This document shows, piece after piece, positions 9,901 to 19,434 of a DNA stretch of 64,000 bases. The notes below the pieces were generated by a model. It was not told the origin of the DNA and ran no database searches. It saw nothing but the letters and a program-made list of their open reading frames with translations. The stretch lies in NCBI GenBank assembly GCA_030015575.1, contig JASDDO010000019.1, positions 517,796,986 to 517,860,985 on the forward strand. The letters are read 5' to 3'. A program made the translations under genes and the position numbers. Source of the stretch: Agapanthus africanus (taxonomy: Eukaryota > Streptophyta > Magnoliopsida > Asparagales > Amaryllidaceae). Each line of letters begins with the position of its first letter. Position 1 is the stretch's first letter.

Positions 9901-11856
9901 TTAACGAAAACCCTTTGCTACAAGTCTAGCTTTGAAAGTCTCCACTTTCCCATCTACACCAAGTTTCTTCTTGAAGATCCACTTGCTCCCAATGGGTTTT
10001 ACCCCTTCAGGAGCAATTTCCAAAGTCCATACTTTGTTGGTGTACATGGATTTCATCTCGGACCGCATAGCATCCAGCCATTTCACTGAGTCCCCACTCG
10101 TGATGGCCTGCTCGAAGCTAGTTGGGTCATCATCCTCCATGATGCAATCCTCGCTCCCACCGTCCATGAGAAAACCGTAGCATCTCTCAGGTTGGCGAGG
10201 AACCCTACTAGATCGGCGGAGAGGCTGGGGTTCGTCGGGTACTACTGAATCCTCTGGTTCCACTAGATCTTCTGTTGTGTTTTGTTCAGCTGGAACCTCT
10301 TCCAGTTCTACCTCAGAGCCACTAATCTCTTTTGCAAGAAATTCCTTTTCTAAAAAGGTGGCATATTGAGCAACAAATACTCTTTGTTCCTCACTGTGGT
10401 AGAAGATATACCCTCGCGAATGTTTGGGATATCCAACAAATTTACACAAAACAGACCTTGCCTCGAGTTTGTCCGGTTTTTGTCTTTTGACATAGGCCGG
10501 GCAACCCCATATCTTAATAAAATTAAGATACGGTCTCTTCCCTTCCCATATCTCATATGGTGTGGTAGGCACAGATTTAGTGGGAACCCTATTCAGTAGA
10601 TATGCTGTTGTTTCCAGTGCATATCCCCAGAAGGAAACAGGTAACTCAGCTGTACTCATCATTGAGCGCACCATATCTAATAGGGTGCGGTTTCTCCGCT
10701 CCGATACACCGTTGTGCTGTGGTGTATAAGGAGGAGTAAGCTGAGAGAGAATCCCATTCTCTTTTAGGAATTCCAGGAATTCATTGCTTAAGTATTCTCC
10801 TCCTCGATCAGATCGTAGGATTTTAATACTTTTTCCGGTTTGGTTTTCAACTTCTTGTTTATATTCCCTAAATTTCTCAAAAGCTTCTGATTTGTGTTTC
10901 ATCAGGAACACATACCCGAACCTAGAGAGATCGTCAGTGAATGTAATGAAGTATGAAGAACCATCCCTGGCATGTGTAGACATGGGACCGCATACATCAC
11001 TATGTATCAGTCCCAAGAGTTCAGTAACTCTTTCTCCGTGTCCCGTAAACGGAGTTTTGGTCATTTTGCTTTTGAGACATGACTGGTAAGTGTCATAGGA
11101 TGAAAATTCAAACGGATTTAAATATCCATCTTTATGCAACTTAGCTAGTCGTGTCGCATTGATGTGACCCAGTCTACAATGCCACAAGAAGGATTCGTTC
11201 AGTTCAGAACTCTTCCTCTTGTGTGTGTTTGTTATGTTCAGAACTGTTAATTGATTTAGAACATAAATGCCATTGCACAACGTGCCTGATCCAACCAACT
11301 TTTGGTTATGGAAAATGTTCATAACATTATCCTGTAATACAAAATTATATCCCTCTTTACTTAATAAAGAAACCGATATAATGTTGCATATCAGGTTCGG
11401 CATGTAATAGCATTCGTTCAGAACCAATGTATTACCAGTTGGTAATACAAGGTGATATTCCCCGACAGTCTTAGCTGCAACAATTGCACCATTTCCAACT
11501 CTAATGTCTTTATCACCTTCTCCAAGTTCTCTACCTTTTCTAAGCCCATGTAACTGATTACATATATGGGATCCTGACCCGGTATCTAATACCCAGGACG
11601 TGGAGCAAATGGAGAAACAGTTCTCTGTAACGAACACACCCGAAGAAAATGCATCAACATGTACTTTCTTCATTCGGGTGGCATGGGAATCCTGGTATTC
11701 CCCTATATCCTGTTCAGTCCTATAACTCTTATAGGTAAGAACGGAACCAACGTTTCCCAGCACAGTATAACATGCGGGTTCGGTCAATACATCCATATTA
11801 TTATCTTTATTAAGGCATGAAATGGTCGCTACCTGGAGAGAGAGAGAAGAAAACAC
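9901..11856 (-). CDS. pol: Element C2: copia protease-integrase (gag missing)
   Basis: A 651-codon frame of a copia polyprotein. The aspartic protease motif LDTGSGSH is at about residues 90-97. The integrase follows: a zinc-binding region with H226, H231 and C260 (the first Cys of the usual CxxC is replaced by Tyr257), then catalytic D287 (HSD), D350 (SDRGGEY) and E386 (SERRNR), giving D35E spacing. The frame ends with the start of RT (SKWIFKKKLGVDGKVE, RLVAKGF) at a TAA stop at 9901-9903. The usual Gag with its zinc knuckle should lie upstream but is absent; only about 90 residues precede the protease motif. No ATG begins the frame (11856 is GTG); the first in-frame ATG is near 11796. A splice acceptor at 11833 could join it to an LTR-encoded start. 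Confidence 0.93.
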   Translation of the reverse strand: MFSSLSLQVATISCLNKDNNMDVLTEPACYTVLGNVGSVLTYKSYRTEQDIGEYQDSHATRMKKVHVDAFSSGVFVTENCFSICSTSWVLDTGSGSHICNQLHGLRKGRELGEGDKDIRVGNGAIVAAKTVGEYHLVLPTGNTLVLNECYYMPNLICNIISVSLLSKEGYNFVLQDNVMNIFHNQKLVGSGTLCNGIYVLNQLTVLNITNTHKRKSSELNESFLWHCRLGHINATRLAKLHKDGYLNPFEFSSYDTYQSCLKSKMTKTPFTGHGERVTELLGLIHSDVCGPMSTHARDGSSYFITFTDDLSRFGYVFLMKHKSEAFEKFREYKQEVENQTGKSIKILRSDRGGEYLSNEFLEFLKENGILSQLTPPYTPQHNGVSERRNRTLLDMVRSMMSTAELPVSFWGYALETTAYLLNRVPTKSVPTTPYEIWEGKRPYLNFIKIWGCPAYVKRQKPDKLEARSVLCKFVGYPKHSRGYIFYHSEEQRVFVAQYATFLEKEFLAKEISGSEVELEEVPAEQNTTEDLVEPEDSVVPDEPQPLRRSSRVPRQPERCYGFLMDGGSEDCIMEDDDPTSFEQAITSGDSVKWLDAMRSEMKSMYTNKVWTLEIAPEGVKPIGSKWIFKKKLGVDGKVETFKARLVAKGFR

Positions 11857-14671
11857 TTTAGCGTAAGCTCGTGCAAGATCAGATTGGTTATTATCTTATC
11901 TAATCAGGATGGCTCCCACTGCTTTTTATCAAATCTTCCTTCAAACCCTAAAAGGAAAGACTAGCCGGGATTAATTACATACTACAAGTTCGCCAATCTT
12001 TCAGCCAGGCCAGTGTCGGTACTTTGAGGGAGGTCCCCCGTGCTTTCGCACGAACCTAATTACTGTAAACCTCGTTTTCCCAGAGGCGTAACCTCGTTAA
12101 CACCTTTCTAGACACCTACTTGATCGGCTAATTGTAATGTGTAAAACTCTCCCAGGAGTAACTCTTACTCGCAGTGGGTATCGGGATCCAACTATCTCAT
12201 AGAAGGTATGCAATCTCATTGCAAATTTCAACACTTGAAATTCCCGATAATATTTTGCCCCAAGCATCCTATGACCTTGACGGAGGTCAACAAACCACAG
12301 GGTGCAAGTCAAGTTCAACCCGTCATTTCTTGATTGAATCAAACCCACCCGCACGACCCTTGACGGAGGTCAACAAGGTCGTACGACTACCCTAATCCAA
12401 TCTGCATCATATGCATAAGCAGATAAATACTAGTTAGCTACCGCACACTACGCCTTGACGGAGGTCAACAAACGTAGCACGAATACTAAGTAGGATTTAT
12501 CTGAAATGACGGAGGGCTACGTCAGGTTTTTCTGAAAACCTATTGCGTAATGAACTTGATATCGTTGTAGAATCAAATGAAGTTTTGAAATGGAGTGATT
12601 TTGAGGCTTTTCTAGTTTTGCTAAAGGGGTCACTCCCGGTGAAGGGATCGTCGGCCCTTTCCTCGTCGAATGAGGTGCGGGATATATCATATATATCACT
12701 GTGCAAAGCAAAAGTCAAAAGCAATCAAAAGCAAACCGAGTGTGCAGCATCTGACAGTTATTGCTAAAGGAGTCACTCCCGGTGAAGGGATCTCGGTCCT
12801 TTCCTCATCGAATAAGGTGCGGGATATATCATATATATCGCTGTGCAAAGCAAGAACTGTAGCTACCTGTTTAGTTTAAAATTTGATTCTACAACATCTT
12901 AGGTTTCTTTTCTTTCATTAATCACATTAATGAAGTCCCATCATTTAAATACCTAAACATCACAGATAGATATGACGTACACTTATACCATCCGCATTCG
13001 CCTCGATGTCCCCTCGTGCACCGTTAGGTTAGGTAACTAACGACAGAGCATGGCAGGGCTAGCGCGGGTGTAAAACATAAGTAACGTCTATATAATATAT
13101 CATATATACTATATACTATATCCATCACAGAGTCACAACACAGATATCGCAGCAGAATAAACATATGAAATATTGGATATACTAGGACGTCCGTGTTTTC
13201 AATACGAGCCAGTATAAAACACGGATTCCACGGTCGTGATGAATAGCCAATCCCACACCCCTAGACCCCTACGAGAGCGGCAAGCAACCCTTCCAATTCT
13301 AGGGTTAGGAGACTCGGACTCGACTCCTCGAGTTGGTCTCCCACTGGACCCCAGAACCCGGTTACTTGTGCTCCCCTCCTTGGGTCTATCCTAATGCGGA
13401 AAAGTAAATAATATACAAAGGGTGACAACTTCCGCTACCTGGAAGTGCCCCAAATAAAAGAATATTACACACAAGTTTTTACATGAACGAAAATGAAAAA
13501 CACTCATCTCACATAAAAACCCCCGGCTATTCGAACACGACGATCCAATATAACATATCCAGCAACACATAACATCACATGTCATCAACGTAAGTATGTA
13601 TACCCCAATTGTCTTTAACATATAGCAATGAAACCGGCGATATGAACATACTACACTTACGGTCACAGAAAAGAAAGTGTAAACATACAACAATTGGAAT
13701 CCGCAACTTCTTTAGACATCGCATGCCTAATCAAATGAAATACTTAGACATCACATGCCTAACAGATATAAATCCCGCATTTTAGTCTCATTATCGAAAA
13801 CTCTTTCCAATATCATATGGGACTAAACTGCTAAATTTATAACATTCATTCAGTTATCTCATAACTGTTTGTGAATTCCAATTATTGTATCACATTCCAG
13901 ATAAACAGAAAATGTTAAACTTTCCGATCGAACAGTCGAATACCCAAGTTTTCCCGATACAGTCCAACACATGAAATAAGTCTAGCAACATTCAGTTCGT
14001 GCCTCAGTACCAACGGTCCAGCCGTAGAAGGGTCAAGCCAACGCCTCACATGTGGCACGCCGTACTGCCCCAAACCCGAAGGTTCAAAGGGCAGTTCAAG
14101 ACGGTCACATAATCGAGTTAAGGTTTGTTGTCTTCTAAAGGGACCATCGCGTTACTTGCACTACTTAGAACGTCGTTAAACTACGGAAAAATCCAACACT
14201 TGGAAATTTCCCGACAAGGGAAAAATTGGGTATTTATATCCGGTCGAACTTTTTAACATATTCTAAAAATTATCCGGAAATACACAAAAGACGAAATTTG
14301 ATAATCCGGTCGAAACACCGAAGCTCTAAAACAGCCCAGAAAATTAAACTCTGGAATAATTATTAAAAAATACTCATAAAGCTCAGCTGCAGAAACTATG
14401 AATTATTGTGCATTGGAGGAGGGATGACGTCATCAAGCCGCCGCGGAACCGCCGCCTAAGCTGGCTTAGGCCGCGGTTCCGCCGCGCTTATTACTGTTCA
14501 TTGGATGAAATTTGCATCGTAATTCTTAGAATTCCTTGCTGAATTTTTTAAGCATTTTTAATATTGAAAAATCCCAGATTTTAGAAAATGTACAGAGAGC
14601 ATGTTTGGTTTAGGGTTTCGGGTTCGTTCGGGCTCCAAATCGCGTCTAGACTTCGCCTAAGACTCTAGCTA
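11833..14671 (-). other. Element C2: long 5' leader / candidate intron
   Basis: About 2.8 kb between primer site and pol without a long frame. In element sense it has a GC-rich palindrome (14437-14487); two direct copies of a block containing TCACTCCCGGTGAAGGGA on the plus strand (about 12630-12715 and 12765-12850); three hairpins reading TTGACGGAGGTCAA (12277-12290, 12360-12373, 12455-12468); and a block with a CGTGC-GAAA-GCACG hairpin (within 12002-12120). It ends in a pyrimidine tract and CAG at 11833, a good splice acceptor. These features recur in A, I, W or Z. Confidence 0.7.
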
Positions 14672-14684
14672 GGCTCTGATACCA
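14672..14684 (-). other. Element C2: primer binding site
   Basis: TGGTATCAGAGCC on the minus strand, one base from the 5' LTR end. It is complementary to the 3' end of plant initiator tRNA-Met, the usual copia primer. Confidence 0.93.
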
Positions 14685-14685
14685 G

Positions 14686-16907
14686 TGAAAGGTTCCTAGG
14701 CACTCTAGTGAGGTCTCACAAGGCATCGAACATGCCAATTTAAAAAAAAATGGTGCCGAGAAACCCTAGACTACGGATCTTAGACTAGATGTTTAGGCGA
14801 AAAGATAAACTAGTTAACTACTTAACTAAAAGTTAGGATGCTACAACCTTTGTAGATCCGGATATCCACTTCCTAAGCTCCACGTGGGCGTCCTCTCGCT
14901 GTCCATCGTGAATCTTGGACTCTCGCGACGGCTTCATCGGAGAAACGAGCGGAATTGGTCGTCGGCTTCGTGTCAAAGACGATCTACGTCGAGGCATCAC
15001 AAGTTCAAGCTCCGACTTCACAAAGTTGTGAAACTTGTGAAGTAAACACCCAAAACAACTTGGCAAGAGGTAGAGGGTGAAGAAATAGGAGGTGGGTTCA
15101 CTTTAGAATCAGATTTATCTCACTTTAGCTCAAGTTGCCATTGATGGACCTTGAGCTTTTCTTGAAGAAGAAGATGAAGATGAAGAAAGAATATATGATA
15201 AGTCTTATTGTAAATGATAAAATAAATCAATACTTATCATTTACAAACCATAGTTTAGTGTAGAGAATAGACCATGGTTAGTTGGATAGGTTAGGGTTAA
15301 GCATGAAGACAAGGATGGTTAAGAAGTCAAAGCTTCATGAAGCTTCAACTAAAGACAAACTTCTCCACCATTCTTATCTCAACCTTTTTCAAATAAATAA
15401 ATGAAGAAATAAATAAATAAATGAATATGCAAAACCCTAATTATCAAATTAACCATGGTTTAATTCTATATACTTAACTAAATAATCAAGTATCATCAAA
15501 CATGATATATCTATGTGCACAAAAGTATATCACATATACAATTTGCACATCAAGTGAGAAAATCCATATAAAGTGAACCAATACTAGTTAATGCAAAGTA
15601 ATATATCAAATATATAATTATACATCAAATCATTAAATCAACATTTGATTCAATGATCCGGTCATGTCGCACATAACCGACTAGTATTCAATGTATCGAT
15701 TTATCGAATCAATGATTCGATAACTAGGTCATATCGAATATAACCAATCGAAACATATATCGCGAGAATGAAATGCGGTATCATATACACGCATTATTCT
15801 CGGTCCTGCACATATCTCATATGCGCTCCTATTTCGTTTCGCTTGAGCCAGGAAACCTCTGTGTAGGACTCTAAAGACTCGTCAATACGCCGGTAGCAGA
15901 TGATGATCATATCAAGCACCCACAAGCCGCAAGCGGTCTGCTAAACGTAACGGCCATCCGGGTATTGAGCGATCAGAAGATCGACGAGCTAGCCCGCTCA
16001 CACTCCTGTGAATCCAACCAGTAACACTTACCGTACAGTCCGGTCTGTTCGTCTGATACGTCGCATATCAAGTCTAGGGGTGGTAAACGTCAGACCCCAA
16101 TAACCGATAAGTCGTGCCGATGTGAGGCTCATAACGGGTCGAGAAACTACTGGTAACACTTACCAGCAAATCTCTGATCAGCCCTGGCCAGGGACTTCCC
16201 TGTTACGGCCAATCGAGCACTGCGCAACATCAACCCCCAATACCGGGAGAGACGAAACCCCTCCTATCGCTCATTGCCTCCATGTGACTCGGGACTGTAC
16301 CCAAAGACCACCGTTTTGCACGCCCTCATTGACGTGGTAAGGTGGAGATCAAAGCACAGTGGGAATCACACAAGACTCTATGACGATCTTGGGTCTACAG
16401 ACTAACCTGTACAAGTGTCACCTGAGAACTGCCATCTGACGTGAGGTATAATAACATCTGGGAGTTCTCGGCGAGTCCGTCCAGTGTACCCAGTCTCCAC
16501 TGAGCACCTGTATACCATCTCTGATGTCAAACACCAATGGATGTGGGATCATCCATCGCCCATCTCATGGGTCGAGAAGCGTATACGCTAGTCTACTCTG
16601 GTATATCGATGCCCCGTCTCGATACACCCACGACTAGGGACCTTGAAGGATGTACTTATGGACTACCATGTCCCCACTAGTATGATCTGCATCACAGTCC
16701 AGGTAGTCAAGTACATATCCTAAGGGCTTTACCAACATGTAACTATAAGACAGTACAAAGAGACTAGTGTACATGTTAAGATAAAGAGCAACCAGATAGC
16801 ATACTATCATGTCGAGCAAGAAAGTCATCTCTATATATGTCCAAGCATCCAATATAATATACATCATCTGTACAATACTGGCCTCTAGGGCATACATACT
16901 ACTAACA
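14686..16907 (-). repeat. Element C2: 5' LTR
   Basis: Near-identical partner of 6314-8536. On the minus strand it begins TGTTAGTAG at 16907. The putative donor AAAG/GTTGTA falls at 14848/14847. The frame from the ATG near 14997 is open through that donor. Confidence 0.93.
14846..14850 (-). promoter_or_regulatory. Candidate splice donor in C2 5' LTR
   Basis: In element sense AAG/GTTGTA, 162 nt before the LTR end. Joined to the acceptor at 11833 it would link the LTR-encoded basic peptide (about 50 residues from MPRRR) in frame to the pol frame, which otherwise lacks an upstream ATG. Donor quality is moderate. The position agrees with stronger GGTATA-type donors in A, I and Z. Confidence 0.4.
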
Positions 16908-16912
16908 TTTGA

Positions 16913-17580
16913 ATGCGTCCATGGCCGCTCTCATACAACCTAGTGATCCGGTAGCTAGTTTTCAGCTAGCTCCAAATTTTCCAATGTATAAAGAGGCGGT
17001 AGGACAGGCTGTGAATTTGAGTGGTGAGAATGAGAGGTACCCCCTTCCAAATCAAGCCTACCCATTTCAACTTGAATCCCACAACTCCGGTTTTGAATGT
17101 CTATCTTGTATTCCAATTGATTCACCGATTGAAAATAGAATGTTTAATGAGTTGTGCGACTTTGTAGTGTTTGATTTGCCAGATTGTGAACGGACCTTGC
17201 CAAGTGAAACCACACCCAATCCTTTTGACCTCTACACCTCCACTCTAGAACCTGAATTGATTGATATCCATGCTTTTGTTGAGGTGTATGAGAATATAGA
17301 TTTTCACTTGATCAAGGATATTGACGCCGAGAATATTTTGGATGATGAACCCGTAGATTTGACTGAGTTTTTCTCTCCAATTCATCATCCCGAGTCATTA
17401 AATGTTTTTCCCGAACCCCATATGCGTCTGGACTTTGATAAAATATGCATGGATGAGCTTAACTTTGAGGAAAATTTTGAGGATATTTTTGAGGATGAAA
17501 CAGTTCTAGATGATGAGTCAGATTTTCCAATTCATCCTGTTCCTTTCACTGACTGTGTACACACCCTCCAGAACCCTTAA
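16913..17580 (+). CDS. Element T: ORF, 3' part
   Basis: Continuation of the frame that begins at 5761, resuming right after the C2 target duplication and in the same frame (N-A-S-M-A-A-L). About 220 codons to a TAA at 17578-17580. The C-terminal half is strongly acidic, with runs such as FEENFEDIFEDETVLDDESD, and has a few Cys but no CCHC knuckle. I recognise no enzymatic domain. Preservation as one open frame across both sides of a 10.6 kb insertion suggests it was coding when C2 inserted. Confidence 0.65.
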
Positions 17581-17738
17581 CCGATACTCTTCCTCAACCA
17601 CTTTCCTCCATCCTTTCCATCGTTCCGACCTTGCAAGAAACCGTCTCACTTTCATTTCGTATGTCTGGTTTACCAAGTTCGGCGTACCCATGGTTTCTTA
17701 CGAATCTTGAGGGATTTGACCCAATCTCTCGCCGGGTT

Positions 17739-17796
17739 AATAGATTAGCACAATCGCTGTTTACACATCGCTCATCACAAATTGTGCTAATCTATT
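17739..17796. repeat. 16-bp perfect inverted repeat in T 3' region
   Basis: Arms AATAGATTAGCACAAT (17739-17754) and its exact reverse complement (17781-17796), with a 26-nt loop. Confidence 0.9.
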
Positions 17797-18056
17797 CACT
17801 CCATTTGCACCCTCAAGTTCGTACTCCACTTCTTTTTCCCTTCCGCCATTCTTCTTCTGATATACCGAGACCGTATCCCGCTTCTATCTCCATACGGTCT
17901 CGCGTATTCTCCATTTCTTACCTCTTCACCTTCTTTCCCCAACCACTGCTTCACCATGATAAAATCTTTGAATGGTTGGTATTAACTTTTGGCCTGTGTA
18001 AGGCCTTGTATAGCTTGATACTTCTCTTTCCCCCCTAATCCTGAACTTCAACGCTT

Positions 18057-18092
18057 AACAGTGGAAACACTGTTTTACTTAAGTTTGGGGGG
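18057..18092 (+). other. Hairpin-PPT module 1 in T
   Basis: A 7-bp stem AACAGTG/CACTGTT with a GAAA loop (18057-18074), followed four bases later by TTAAGTTTGGGGGG (18079-18092). Confidence 0.75.
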
Positions 18093-18181
18093 CACTTTTT
18101 TTTGTATATATTTTTTCCTTTTTGTTTTGTATATAATTTTTTTTAGGGAGCGCCGACAATTCTGACCCTCTTGGTGTAGCC

Positions 18182-18217
18182 TGACAGTGAGGGCACTGTC
18201 AAGTTTAAGTTTGGGGG
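18182..18217 (+). other. Hairpin-PPT module 2 in T
   Basis: An 8-bp stem TGACAGTG/CACTGTCA with an AGGG loop (18182-18201), followed by TTAAGTTTGGGGG (18205-18217). The outer stem pairs differ from module 1 but still pair. Confidence 0.75.
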
Positions 18218-19395
18218 TGTGCTCGGTAAGCTTTCTTCCTTCGCATTCATTTGTATATTTTGCATTTGCATACCTTATTAAAAACCCACAAAAATTGAAA
18301 ATTTTCCCAAAAATATAAAAAACTTTGTCGTCAAGTTAGCTAGTAGGGTAACTTAGATTTTTATTCTGAAAGTTTAGTTGATATATTAGAAATAACTAAA
18401 TTCTAGGCTTAGGAATTGAAAACCCTAAAAATAACCCTCATTCTGTCAAACTTTGGTAAGTATACGTCCCTACAATTTTTGAGTTCAGTTCTTGAGTCAA
18501 GTCAAGATGAAGGGAAAGTATTGAAGCTTTACTGGAGGATAAGTCTGAAAAATAGTTTCTTTTCTCGAGTTCAAATTTAGAAAGTATATACCCTACAAAC
18601 TGCACTTACACGCACCTTGAAACTTGGGATAGTAGAGGATACCTAGAAATACTCTTGCCTGAAAGCCTAGTATGAAAGAAAAAACGGTATTTAAAGCTAA
18701 AACACCAAAAGAGCATATTGAAAAATATATCCGGTCTTGAAAAAGAAAAAGAAAAAGAAATAAAAAGAAAAAATAGAATAAAGTCAAGACCTGGAAACTG
18801 CTATTTACGCTTTAAAATTCACACATTCAGTAATCGGTCGTTAGTGCCTCAAGAAGCATTAATAGTCGCATGAAAGGTGTGTGAGCAAAATCCGTCCATC
18901 CTTAATGAAAAGAAGTAGTATTAGGTATTAGGGCAAGGGTATTATAGCTTGAATTGAATTCTTGAGTGTAGGGGTGCAAATATACACACACGTAGGGGTA
19001 TACAATCGATGTTTGGATAAAAGATAGAAATAAAGAATAAGACTTGTGTTTTCTGTAAAGTTGATAAAAATCCCTGATTTGAGGCCGCACTTTAGAAGGA
19101 AAACTCAGGAGATCCAAGGTTAAATAGATAGGAGGCGTGAAAAATAAGGGTTGGATATTTCTAACTTAGGATGATAGAATTTCTAATGTAATTACTAAAC
19201 TGTAGGAGTAGAATCGACGGTAACTTATGACACTAGCTTGACGGGATTTTGTGGGTGTAATCCGTTGAAAACCCTCAAGAGACAACACTCCTCCTACTAG
19301 GGACACCTAGAGGTTTAACGGCTTGTTGCACGCGCTCAGTGCAATCGCGTTCCCTGCGAAAGTGCGGTTAGGATTTTATTTTTGTGAATAATTGG

Positions 19396-19430
19396 TTTTG
19401 CTCGGGACGAGCAAAAGTTAAGTTTGGGGG
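19396..19430 (+). other. Hairpin-PPT module 3: polypurine tract of T
   Basis: A 9-bp stem TTTTGCTCG/CGAGCAAAA with a 3-nt loop (19396-19416), then TTAAGTTTGGGGG (19418-19430) directly before the 3' LTR. The CGGGACGAGCAAAAG plus AAGTTTGGGGG arrangement is characteristic of the Tat/Athila polypurine region. Confidence 0.85.
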
Positions 19431-19434
19431 TATT

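Larger units (their letters stand above)
6314..16907 (-). mobile_element. Element C2: young gag-less Angela-like copia element
   Basis: A full-length insertion on the minus strand with LTRs of 2223 bp (6314-8536) and 2222 bp (14686-16907) that differ at only a few positions, and an exact TTTGA duplication. It has the primer site TGGTATCAGAGCC (14672-14684), a leader of about 2.8 kb, one pol frame broken by a single stop, and a polypurine tract at 8537-8550. The Gag region that should precede the protease is absent. The pol sequence (integrase GHGE.VTELLGLIHSDVCGPM, RT YVDD) fits the Angela lineage of Ty1/copia. It is inserted inside the ORF of element T. Confidence 0.93.
17581..19434 (+). other. 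Element T: 3' noncoding region with hairpins
   Basis: About 1.85 kb between the ORF stop and the 3' LTR. Short frames (for example 17631-18038) have no recognisable content. It contains perfect inverted repeats of 16 bp (17739-17754 with 17781-17796) and 11 bp (17866-17876 with 17892-17902), then three hairpin plus AAGTTTGGGGG modules, the last being the polypurine tract at the LTR edge. Confidence 0.7.

Noticed and set aside
12002..12120. Possible self-cleaving ribozyme in the leader (CTGA and GAAA elements near each other)
   Set aside because: The GAAA is the loop of a closed hairpin, and the CTGANGA core expected of a hammerhead is not present in the right arrangement.
18720..18780. A-rich GAAAAAG repeats as a regulatory element
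   Set aside because: Simple low-complexity sequence in the T 3' region with no pairing or conserved context.
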